Assembly (NCBI GenBank): GCA_934660915.1 | Contig: CAKUIF010000001.1 | Span: 1-64,000, forward strand | Reading direction: 5' to 3' | DNA length: 64,000 nt | Source: an uncultured Olsenella sp. | GTDB lineage: Bacteria > Actinomycetota > Coriobacteriia > Coriobacteriales > Atopobiaceae | Part shown: positions 1 to 7,036 of the stretch, piece by piece | Layout of the letters: each line of letters starts with the position of its first letter | Numbering within the stretch: position 1 is the stretch's first letter | The notes under the pieces: generated by a model | Databases searched by the model: none | Told to the model about the DNA's origin: nothing | The model's input: the letters and a program-made list of their open reading frames with translations, nothing else | Position numbers and translations under genes: made by a program

Positions 1-105
1 GCAACCGTTTTGGTTGCTATGGCTTGATAGCAACCGTTTTGGTTGCTATGGCTTGATAGCAACCGTTTTGGTTGCTATGGCTTGATAGCAACCGTTTTGG
101 TTGCT
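1..105. repeat. Tandem 29-bp palindromic repeat array
   Basis: Three complete 29-bp units start at 1, 30 and 59, and a fourth partial unit starts at 88. Each unit carries an inverted repeat, TAGCAACC and GGTTGCTA, around a 5-nt GTTTT spacer, and ends in TTGATA. The units are identical over the part visible, with no unique spacers, so this is not a CRISPR array. The array begins at the window edge, so the true copy number is unknown. The last unit merges into the promoter of the SatD gene, which makes an operator array the simplest reading. Confidence 0.9.
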
Positions 106-110
106 AATAT
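82..110 (+). promoter_or_regulatory. Consensus sigma-70-type promoter built into the last repeat
   Basis: TTGATA at 82-87 and TAATAT at 105-110 are separated by exactly 17 nt. That spacer (88-104) is the palindromic core of the last repeat. A transcript would start near 117 and give a leader of about 40 nt before the GTG at 159. Earlier units keep the -35-like TTGATA, but at the -10 position they read TATGGC, a much weaker match. A protein binding the palindrome would sit between -35 and -10. Confidence 0.75.
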
Positions 111-158
111 GGTCAGTACTCCAACCAGTTGAGATCAACAAAACAGAACGGAGGTCAA

Positions 159-989
159 GTGAGGAATGAAAACCGATTCGCAGTTTTGATGGCGGACATC
201 AAGGACTCGAGGAAACTCAGCCCGAAGGCGAGGCAAAGCGCCCAGGAGGAGTTACACGCAGCAATGGAGTGCACAAACGCTATCTATGGTCACGGAATCG
301 AAAAGCCACTGATGTTTAGCGCTGGAGACGAAATACAGGGGCTGTTCGCTAAACCGACAGACGCATTCCTCGCCTTCAGGATGTTAACGCTGCTGTGTGT
401 GAACGTCTCTTTAAGAGGAGGAATCGGTATCGGCAGTTGGGAGACAAGAATAGCCTCAGACCTTTCAACAGAACAAGACGGATCGGCTTACCACGATGCG
501 CGCAAAGCCATCAACGAATCAAAAATAGAAAAGAATGACTCCCTGCTGATAATTCAAGGGGGCGTCAATAAGTTGGAAGTCCAAATACCGGCAGCACTTT
601 CCATTGAAATGATTCGGGACCGAAGCAAATCTCAGAGAACTGTCTCCAGAATGGTAGAGATGATCAGGCCCATCATCCCGATAGATGATGAAATTCAAGA
701 AATAGAGCCATTTAAAATGACTGATTTACAGCGAGGATATCTCTGGCAGGACTTCAAGTCTTCGGTCCCAGACGATTGCGTAACGCCCGTCGTCATTGGG
801 AGAGACCTAGCAAAATCTATCAGCTCTATCGATCGCTCGATGGCAGGAATTGGCTATGCCCTATCTCCCATCGTCGAGCAATCGCGGCAAGGGTTGGACA
901 AAACCTTAGCAAAGGGAAAGGTCCTGTTGGAAAGAAGGGCGGCCGTATACGCAGCGTCCCGTTTAGCAGAGGTGTATTCGAATGAATAA
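159..989 (+). CDS. SatD family protein, nucleotide-cyclase-like N-terminus
   Basis: 276 aa. GTG 159 is chosen as start because GGAGGT (150-155) lies just upstream and the family begins close to the first conserved Asp; a TTG at 129 is possible but lies before this ribosome site. Visible motifs are ADIKDSR (12-18), SAGDEIQGLF (54-63), RGGIGIG (86-92) and DGSAYHDARKAI (107-118). This order of an early Asp, a GDE, an R-x-G-I-G-I-G strand and a late G-x-A helix resembles the palm fold of class III cyclases and GGDEF proteins; that is an inference from pattern, not a known activity. The C-terminal half (about 165-276) is helical and may hold a helix-turn-helix. It overlaps the next gene by 8 nt, so the two are translationally coupled. 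SatD was named from the Streptococcus mutans sat operon; its biochemical role is not known to me. Confidence 0.8.
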   Translation: MRNENRFAVLMADIKDSRKLSPKARQSAQEELHAAMECTNAIYGHGIEKPLMFSAGDEIQGLFAKPTDAFLAFRMLTLLCVNVSLRGGIGIGSWETRIASDLSTEQDGSAYHDARKAINESKIEKNDSLLIIQGGVNKLEVQIPAALSIEMIRDRSKSQRTVSRMVEMIRPIIPIDDEIQEIEPFKMTDLQRGYLWQDFKSSVPDDCVTPVVIGRDLAKSISSIDRSMAGIGYALSPIVEQSRQGLDKTLAKGKVLLERRAAVYAASRLAEVYSNE

Positions 990-1710
990 CGTTGCTTTTG
1001 CCTATGCGTTGATGGCTCACATACTGCTCGACTTCTATCTCCAAAACGACAAGATGGCGCAAGACAAGGAACAGAGCGTCCCGGTTCTCGTGCTGCATTG
1101 CGCCCTCTATGCACTCGGTATTGCCATTCTTGTCGGATCAGTATATGAACTTAATTTCTTGGATGTATCAGTGTCTGTGGTGATCGTCTTCTCCTCGCAC
1201 CTTCTAATTGACGGACCATTAAGACACCTTGCACGTAATAGAGGGGTGAACGAAGCCATGAGATTCGCTGTCGATCAAGCTCTTCATGTCTTCGTACTCT
1301 TAGCCTTACTAATTGTCTCTAACGCTTCGGCGGGATACAGTTTACAAAGTATGAAGGTGAGAACGGCAATTGCCTGGGCTCTGTCAATAATGTGCTGCTG
1401 GAAACCGGCGGCGATAGCAGTATCAATGATCCTTTGCAGCGCAAGGGCAGCGAACAATGGAGAAAGCGAAGAACATGGTCCCAAATCCGGAAGATGGATA
1501 GGGATACTCGAGCGAATGCTCGTTCTTGCGCTGTCCATGCTTGGAGAATATTCGGCGATAGCCTTCGTCTTCACCGCAAAGAGCATCGCACGTTTCAAGG
1601 AGATTGAGCAGGATCGTGACTTTGCCGAGGTATACCTCCTCGGGACACTTTCCAGTGTGGCAATCGCCTTGTTTTCCGTGCTACTCGCCAAGTCCGTCGC
1701 CGGAATCTAG
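982..1710 (+). CDS. DUF3307 membrane protein
   Basis: 242 aa with several hydrophobic segments. The N-terminal HILLDFYLQNDKMAQDK stretch, the following LHCALY, the SSHLLIDGPL segment and the VDQALHVF helix match the DUF3307 pattern (a His/Asp-rich membrane protein). It starts inside the stop region of the SatD gene (ATG 982, SatD stop 987-989), with AGAGG upstream as ribosome site. The SatD-DUF3307 pairing suggests that a soluble cyclase-like protein and a membrane partner work together. Function is unknown. Confidence 0.75.
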   Translation: MNNVAFAYALMAHILLDFYLQNDKMAQDKEQSVPVLVLHCALYALGIAILVGSVYELNFLDVSVSVVIVFSSHLLIDGPLRHLARNRGVNEAMRFAVDQALHVFVLLALLIVSNASAGYSLQSMKVRTAIAWALSIMCCWKPAAIAVSMILCSARAANNGESEEHGPKSGRWIGILERMLVLALSMLGEYSAIAFVFTAKSIARFKEIEQDRDFAEVYLLGTLSSVAIALFSVLLAKSVAGI

Positions 1711-1791
1711 TTGATGACGAGCTGAACCGGCCAGCCGCGGCAACTGCAAAAAACGCGTTCGGTCCCAGACGGCAACGGCGTAAAGAAAATA

Positions 1792-1827
1792 GCGCGACCG
1801 GGAGGGCGAGTCGCCTCCCGGCCGCGC
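1792..1827. terminator. GC-rich hairpin between convergent genes
   Basis: Arms at 1792-1805 and 1814-1827 pair over 13 of 14 positions with an 8-nt loop. On the minus strand the stem is followed by TATTTTCTTT, so it should end the superoxide reductase transcript. On the plus strand it is followed only by TTTCG, so it may act weakly on the DUF3307 transcript. Confidence 0.75.
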
Positions 1828-1863
1828 TTTCGCCCATGCGGTGGAATCACATCACAGCGCCAG

Positions 1864-2244
1864 CTACGCCTCCGCGCTCCAAAGCCCGTGGATGTTGCAG
1901 AGCTCATAGACCGTAACCGCAGCGCCTGCGGGCACGTGGAAGATGGCCTCCGGGGCCTCGCCGGGCTTCAAGTGCGCCACCTGCAGGCGCCTCTGGCACG
2001 CGACGGCGATGAACTGGATGTAGTGCTCAGGCAGCATCGGGTGCTCGACCGAGCCTACGCGCACGCGCAGCTCGTCGCCCTCACGCTCAACCGCGGGCAC
2101 GTGCTTCTCGTGCGCGCCGTCGGTGGTGCCGGCCTGCAGCAGCCCCATGGGCTCACCGCAGCAGACGGGCGTCACTCCCCCGTCGACCAGGACCGCCACA
2201 ACGTTCCCGCAATGCGCGCACTTGTAGAACTTGACGTCAGCCAT
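1864..2244 (-). CDS. dfx: Desulfoferrodoxin / superoxide reductase (2Fe type)
   Basis: 126 aa. It reduces superoxide to hydrogen peroxide without making oxygen, an anaerobe's defence. The N-terminal desulforedoxin-like Fe site has Cys9, Cys12, Cys28 and Cys29 (YKCAHC and CCGEPM). The catalytic Fe site shows the conserved HEKHVP motif (His45, Glu46, Lys47, His48), His68, His74, Cys116 and His119 (CNIHG). ATG 2244 is preferred over the upstream in-frame start because AAGGGAG lies directly before it and the protein then begins like the family. It appears monocistronic, with its own terminator at 1792-1827. Confidence 0.93.
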   Translation of the reverse strand: MADVKFYKCAHCGNVVAVLVDGGVTPVCCGEPMGLLQAGTTDGAHEKHVPAVEREGDELRVRVGSVEHPMLPEHYIQFIAVACQRRLQVAHLKPGEAPEAIFHVPAGAAVTVYELCNIHGLWSAEA

Positions 2245-2340
2245 AACGACTCCCTTCGTCCAACGAGCCTTCGCCACCCTCACCTGAGGTGTACCCATAT
2301 GCGGGGAAATACGCAGCTAGGTTTTCCAATGCACAAAAAA

Positions 2341-2374
2341 CGGCCGAGCTCCAGAAAACACTGAAGCTCGGCCG
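2341..2374 (-). terminator. Intrinsic terminator of glf
   Basis: Ten-base arms 2341-2350 and 2365-2374 (CGGCCGAGCT and its complement) with a 14-nt loop. On the minus strand the stem is followed by a run of six T residues. It lies 24 nt after the glf stop. Confidence 0.9.
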
Positions 2375-2397
2375 TCAAAATCCAACCATAGAAGCCG

Positions 2398-3519
2398 CTA
2401 CGCAGTCGGCTCAACTTCCAGCTCGTTGCGAACGAGGTCGAACGCGGCCGCGATCGCCTTGTCCATGTCGTAATACTTGTACCCGCCCAAACGCCCGGCG
2501 AAGATCACATCGCCCTCCTGAGCAGCAAGCTCCTCGTACTGCTTATACAGAGCCTCATTGCGAGCGTCGTTGATGGGATAGTACGGCTCGTCGCCCGGCT
2601 TCCAATCCGCAGGGTACTCGCGAGTGATGACGGTCTTCTCCTGAGTGCCGAACTCGAAGTGCTTGTGCTCGATGATGCGCGTATAGGGCACCTCGCGAGC
2701 GGTGTAGTTGACCACGGCGACACCCTGATGATCCCGCTCGTCCAGAAGCTCGGACTCGAAGCGCAGGCTACGGTATTCCAAGGTTCCCAGCTTGAAGTCG
2801 TAGAATGCATCGATCGGGCCGCAGTAGATGGTCTTTGCGGCGATATCGGGCTGCTCGGCCACCAAGTCCTTGTACTCAACGCCGCAGCGAACCTCGATGC
2901 CCTCGAGCATGTTCGCGACCATCTGCGTGTAACCGCCAATGGGAATGCCCTGGTAGCGGTCGTTGAAGTAGTTGTTATCGTACGTGAAGCGGCAAGGCAG
3001 GCGCTTGATGATGCTCGCGGGGAGGTCCTTGCAGTCGCGTCCCCACTGCTTCTCGGTATACCCCTTGACCAGCGTCTCGAAGATATCGCGGCCAACAAGC
3101 GAGAGTGCCTGCTCCTCCAGGTTTGCCGGCTCGCCGATACCCTCGGCGGCAACCTGCTCGGCAATCTTTGCGCGAGCGTCCGCCGGCGTCACGACGCCAG
3201 GCCACATCTTCGCGAAGGTATTCATGTTGAAGGGCATGTTGTACATGTTGCCGTGGAAATTCGCCACCGGAGAGTTCACGTAATTGTTGAACTCGGCAAA
3301 GCGATTCACGTACTCCCAGACATCCTTCATCGAGGTGTGGAAGATGTGGGCGCCGTACTTGTGGACGTTGATTCCCTCAATGTCCTCCGTATAGACGTTG
3401 CCCGCAATGTGGTCTCGACGGTCGATGACGAGAACCGACTTGCCGGCTTTCTTAGCAGCATTGGCGAACACGGCACCAGAAAGGCCTGCACCAACGACCA
3501 GATAGTCATACTTGCTCAT
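2398..3519 (-). CDS. glf: UDP-galactopyranose mutase
   Basis: 373 aa, full length for the family. This FAD enzyme converts UDP-galactopyranose to UDP-galactofuranose in the cytoplasm. The N-terminus has the dinucleotide-binding motif VVGAGLSGAVFAN, followed by the family's HKYGAHIFHT and the later FAGRLGGYKYYDMDKAI segment that contacts FAD and substrate. ATG 3519 is chosen over the longer frame because AGGAG precedes it. It supplies the donor for the GlfT2-like transferase at 11461-13329. The secreted kinase-like gene lies upstream on the same strand with a 66-nt gap. Confidence 0.95.
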   Translation of the reverse strand: MSKYDYLVVGAGLSGAVFANAAKKAGKSVLVIDRRDHIAGNVYTEDIEGINVHKYGAHIFHTSMKDVWEYVNRFAEFNNYVNSPVANFHGNMYNMPFNMNTFAKMWPGVVTPADARAKIAEQVAAEGIGEPANLEEQALSLVGRDIFETLVKGYTEKQWGRDCKDLPASIIKRLPCRFTYDNNYFNDRYQGIPIGGYTQMVANMLEGIEVRCGVEYKDLVAEQPDIAAKTIYCGPIDAFYDFKLGTLEYRSLRFESELLDERDHQGVAVVNYTAREVPYTRIIEHKHFEFGTQEKTVITREYPADWKPGDEPYYPINDARNEALYKQYEELAAQEGDVIFAGRLGGYKYYDMDKAIAAAFDLVRNELEVEPTA

Positions 3520-3585
3520 AACTAACTCCTTTACTTCCCCGCCGATACCTTGATTCATTAAAGCAGACGGGTACGAACAGGGAAA

Positions 3586-6500
3586 CTAGTTCCGCTCGAT
3601 CCAGTCAAGCCGAGCGTTAAGCCAGCTGCGCAAAGTCGAAGCGCCCTCCCCCGAAGCGCCCCACACAATGCTGTTCATAGCCTTCGACCGCGAGAGTCCA
3701 GTTGCCAACGAATCGAAGGTGCCGCCGTTGAGCAATTGCCTGGCGATATTGATCGAGCTGCTCTTTTGTGCAGCAATAGCGGCCTGAACCTGCGGGTTCC
3801 TCATCAGGTCAAGCCCAATGCCCGCCGAGCGCGTCCACCATCCCTCGGATTTCTTCACGCCCTCAGCCCCAGCAAATACCTTTGGGTTCCCCGAGGATAA
3901 ATCGAAGTCCCAAGCAGGCCCAAAGACCAGCTTCGAGGACTGGCCCTTATCCTTATAGATGTAATTCGACGAGAATATCAGCCCGTCGCCGTTCTTCATG
4001 ATCTCGTTCGCCCAATAGAGACTCGCAAGGGAGTCGAGGTCCACCAGCTCATCGGTCCTCATACCCGCCCGTCGGCTACCTCGCCACGAGGGAACGACCC
4101 CGCTGTTGCGACACGCGTCGAACAGATCCTGGAAAAGGCAACTCACGTACTCGGCCTCTTCGCGCGACCAGACCTCCGGAGACTTGCACACGAAGTGCTG
4201 CACGTAGCCGTCGACGACCTCAACTCCGAAATAAGCGCTTTCCGCCGTATAACGTGACTCCAGATTCTCGTGCTCGATCAAATAGCCGCCCGAAATGTCG
4301 GAAGGGTTTTTCACGCCATTTGCGTACCGGATATCCTGACCATACGCGTTCTTGCCCGTTACGATCTGCTTGGCAGAAATATCGGGATTGAGGGCATCGT
4401 TTTCCTTCTCGAGCTCGGAGATGTCAACGCACCCCTTGTTTATCTGCACCTTCTCGCAAAGAAGGTACGAGCCGCGATACTCGCCGTCGTAGTAAAGGTC
4501 GACGAAACCGTAGTCGACCGCAGAGCGGACGCCCAGCCTCTGGGCAAGTTCATATGCAGTCGCGTTCCTGAGCGAAGTACCGTCTAGATAATCGGTAATG
4601 AGCGTCCAGGTTTTGTTTTTGTTGTCCTTGTTTCCCGTTTGAAGAAGGTCGCATTTCTTGTCGAGCTTGATCTGATACGACTTCTTTGCAGACTGGACCC
4701 ACGTGCTGTTGCCGCGGCCCTTGATTTGGGTGAGCTTGCCGTCATACACGACGTTGCCGTCAACGTCCACGTAACTCAACGTTCCGGTCTCAAAGATATT
4801 GTGGTCTGGATCGGACTCGATCCACGGCCGACCATGACCGGACGGGTCATCGCTCTTTAGGAAAACCGAGTCGGCAGACGACCTCATAACAAAGACGCGC
4901 GAAATCTCCTTGCCCGCAGCGTCGTACACCACGAATCCGGCACGGTCCTTGCCAACGAAGGGTGCGCCAAGACAATCCGACAGGCTCACCTTAGAGCCGC
5001 GAGCGACCTTGGCCTTGCTCGGACCCACATACACGTCCTCGTCGAACGTGAGCACAACGGAGTCACAGGAAGCAGAAGCGGGCAGCGCGTAGAACTTGTC
5101 GCCGTAGGAAAGGCTCACCGGCAGAATGGTATTCTCACCGAACTCAGCCGTCGTAGAGCAACCGTCTTTCTTAACCGGCGAGAAGTACCAGCGCTGGGCA
5201 GCAGTCCCGTTATCGGCGTAGAGCTGCATCGCCGCCTGCGAGACCATGGACGCGGCGGGGATGTCCGCCGCCAACCCCTCGCGCAACGCCGAGAGGAGCT
5301 TGAACCCGTCGCCCGACCGCACGGCGATCCACTTCTGGGCGTAGGTTCCGTTGTCCTGATAGAGCTGCAGAGCCGCGCCGTTGGAAGCGTTGCCGGCGCT
5401 CACGTCCAAGACCTTGCCGGAGTTGACGTTGCGTAAGGTCACATACCCCTTTGAGTCATGGAAGATTGCCCACTGTTGGGCCGCGGTCCCGTTGGCAGCG
5501 TACGTCTGAACGACGGTGAAGTTCCCGGTACCGCCCGCGCGCGCATCAAGGACGAGGCTAGGGATTAAATCGGACCTCACGGCATAGGTGCCATCGGCAA
5601 GAAGCGACTTATTGTCCCCAGCAAGTTTATCGAGCCTCATGCGAGCCGTCGTGGCCTCAGAGAGCTTCCATCCCTGAGCCGCAGATTCATTGTCGCCATA
5701 GAGCCAAAGATCGGCACAGTCAGCCTTGGAGCCCCACTTAACGTCAACGGCGAGCGAAGTGTCGAGCGCGGAGAGAAGCTTAAAAGAGCCGTCGCCGCGC
5801 GAGACTGCGATCCACTTCTGGGCCCACGTGCCGTTCGACTGGTAAAGCTGGATACCCGCCCGGGCACACGCTGCCCCGTTGCGGACGTCTAGGACCTTTC
5901 CGGACGCCGTGTGGACGATGGTCACGTAGCCGTTCCCGTCGTGGCGAACGGTCCAGGCCTGGGCGTCAGAGCCGTTTCCGCGATACGTCTGTACCTGCGT
6001 GCCGTTAGCAGTCTGCCCGTTGCGGGCGTCCGCCACCTTGCCGGAAGCAAGAACGGAGCCGATGGCGTACGTGCCGTCGGCGAGCGCGGAAGCGTTCTGC
6101 TTGGCCAGGGCATCGGCGCGCTGCCGGCGCGTGGTCGCGCCCTTGAGGGACCAGCGCTGGGCATCGGAGCCGTTGTCGTCCCAAAGCTGCAGCGGAGTTC
6201 CGTTATCTGTAGAGCCCCAACGCAAATCGAGCACCAGCGAGCGATCGAGCGCGGACGCGATCTTGAAGAAAGCGCCGTCAGCGGTCAAGATCCACTTCTG
6301 CGCCCTCGTTCCGTTGGCGTTCCAAAGTTGAACTTTGGCCCCAGAAAAAGCCTTTGCGGACTCGACGTCCAAGACCTTACCTGAGGCGGCGTGGTAGATG
6401 GTCGTAAGGCCGTCATCGGCCGTCTTGAAGGTCCACGCTTGGGCATCGGTTCCGTTGCTAGACCATGTCTGCGGTCGAGTCCCGACTGATGCCGACCCGC

Positions 6501-6930
6501 CCGGAAGGTCGACGGCCTTATCAGGCGCCTTTTTCGAGCCAATGGCATACGTGCCGTCAGCAAGAGAATCTACGGCCTCGTCTGGCTTAACATCAACACC
6601 AGGCTTACCAGAGTCGTCTGGAGCCGATGCGCCCGTTAGCTTATCCGTATCCCCTGCCGGGTATTCTGAAGCTCCGGTGTTGGCACCATCGGACTCTAGG
6701 TCGCTTGAATCCACCTGGGGAGAAGCCGCAGCGGCCTCAGGACCTCCTAGGCTCCCCTCGTCGCTTGGAACAGCACCCACCTCCGACGCGGACGATCGCT
6801 CAGTTGAAGCAACTACATCAACGAGCGGGGAATTGTCGTCGGCAAACACCGGCATAGGCGCCATCCCTAAGCCGATCACAAGAGCCGCCGCAGCGGCAGA
6901 GCCAACGATGACTTTATGTCTCACACCCAT
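3586..6930 (-). CDS. Secreted CotH-family kinase-like protein with RICIN arrays
   Basis: 1114 aa. ATG 6930 follows GGGAGG and opens a signal peptide (MGVRHKV, then an Ala-rich core ending near VFADD). An acidic Ser/Pro-rich linker runs to about residue 120. Three RICIN-type lectin-like domains follow (about 120-690), each starting with a DGTYAIGS-like strand and carrying NGT/S-x-AQ-x-W repeats. The C-terminal part (about 720-1110) matches CotH spore-coat kinases: IKGRGNSTW near 733, KKSYQIKL, YGFVDLYYDGEYRGSYLL, and GPAWDFD near 1005. CotH proteins in other bacteria phosphorylate secreted proteins; here the activity and substrate are inferred. A cell-envelope role fits the glycan neighbourhood. 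The longer frame reaching 7299 would overlap the upstream gene and lacks a signal peptide at its start, so it is rejected. Confidence 0.85.
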   Translation of the reverse strand: MGVRHKVIVGSAAAAALVIGLGMAPMPVFADDNSPLVDVVASTERSSASEVGAVPSDEGSLGGPEAAAASPQVDSSDLESDGANTGASEYPAGDTDKLTGASAPDDSGKPGVDVKPDEAVDSLADGTYAIGSKKAPDKAVDLPGGSASVGTRPQTWSSNGTDAQAWTFKTADDGLTTIYHAASGKVLDVESAKAFSGAKVQLWNANGTRAQKWILTADGAFFKIASALDRSLVLDLRWGSTDNGTPLQLWDDNGSDAQRWSLKGATTRRQRADALAKQNASALADGTYAIGSVLASGKVADARNGQTANGTQVQTYRGNGSDAQAWTVRHDGNGYVTIVHTASGKVLDVRNGAACARAGIQLYQSNGTWAQKWIAVSRGDGSFKLLSALDTSLAVDVKWGSKADCADLWLYGDNESAAQGWKLSEATTARMRLDKLAGDNKSLLADGTYAVRSDLIPSLVLDARAGGTGNFTVVQTYAANGTAAQQWAIFHDSKGYVTLRNVNSGKVLDVSAGNASNGAALQLYQDNGTYAQKWIAVRSGDGFKLLSALREGLAADIPAASMVSQAAMQLYADNGTAAQRWYFSPVKKDGCSTTAEFGENTILPVSLSYGDKFYALPASASCDSVVLTFDEDVYVGPSKAKVARGSKVSLSDCLGAPFVGKDRAGFVVYDAAGKEISRVFVMRSSADSVFLKSDDPSGHGRPWIESDPDHNIFETGTLSYVDVDGNVVYDGKLTQIKGRGNSTWVQSAKKSYQIKLDKKCDLLQTGNKDNKNKTWTLITDYLDGTSLRNATAYELAQRLGVRSAVDYGFVDLYYDGEYRGSYLLCEKVQINKGCVDISELEKENDALNPDISAKQIVTGKNAYGQDIRYANGVKNPSDISGGYLIEHENLESRYTAESAYFGVEVVDGYVQHFVCKSPEVWSREEAEYVSCLFQDLFDACRNSGVVPSWRGSRRAGMRTDELVDLDSLASLYWANEIMKNGDGLIFSSNYIYKDKGQSSKLVFGPAWDFDLSSGNPKVFAGAEGVKKSEGWWTRSAGIGLDLMRNPQVQAAIAAQKSSSINIARQLLNGGTFDSLATGLSRSKAMNSIVWGASGEGASTLRSWLNARLDWIERN

Positions 6931-6954
6931 CAAAGCCTCCCGAAACAGAGCGGC

Positions 6955-6983
6955 CCGGCGAGGCAAACGTGCCACCTCGCCGG
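6955..6983 (-). terminator. Short hairpin upstream of the CotH-type gene
   Basis: Nine-base arms 6955-6963 and 6975-6983 (CCGGCGAGG and complement) with an 11-nt loop, in the gap between the two giant secreted-protein genes. No T run follows on either strand. It could be a weak terminator for the 7037-10327 gene or a leader structure 25 nt before the next start. Confidence 0.4.
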
Positions 6984-7036
6984 ACCACATCAACAATTCG
7001 TTATGCTTGTTGTTTTTGGAGCGTAGCCATCTTGCA

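Noticed and set aside
1..105. Repeat array read as a CRISPR
   Set aside because: Units follow each other without unique spacers, the period is only 29 bp, and no cas gene is near.
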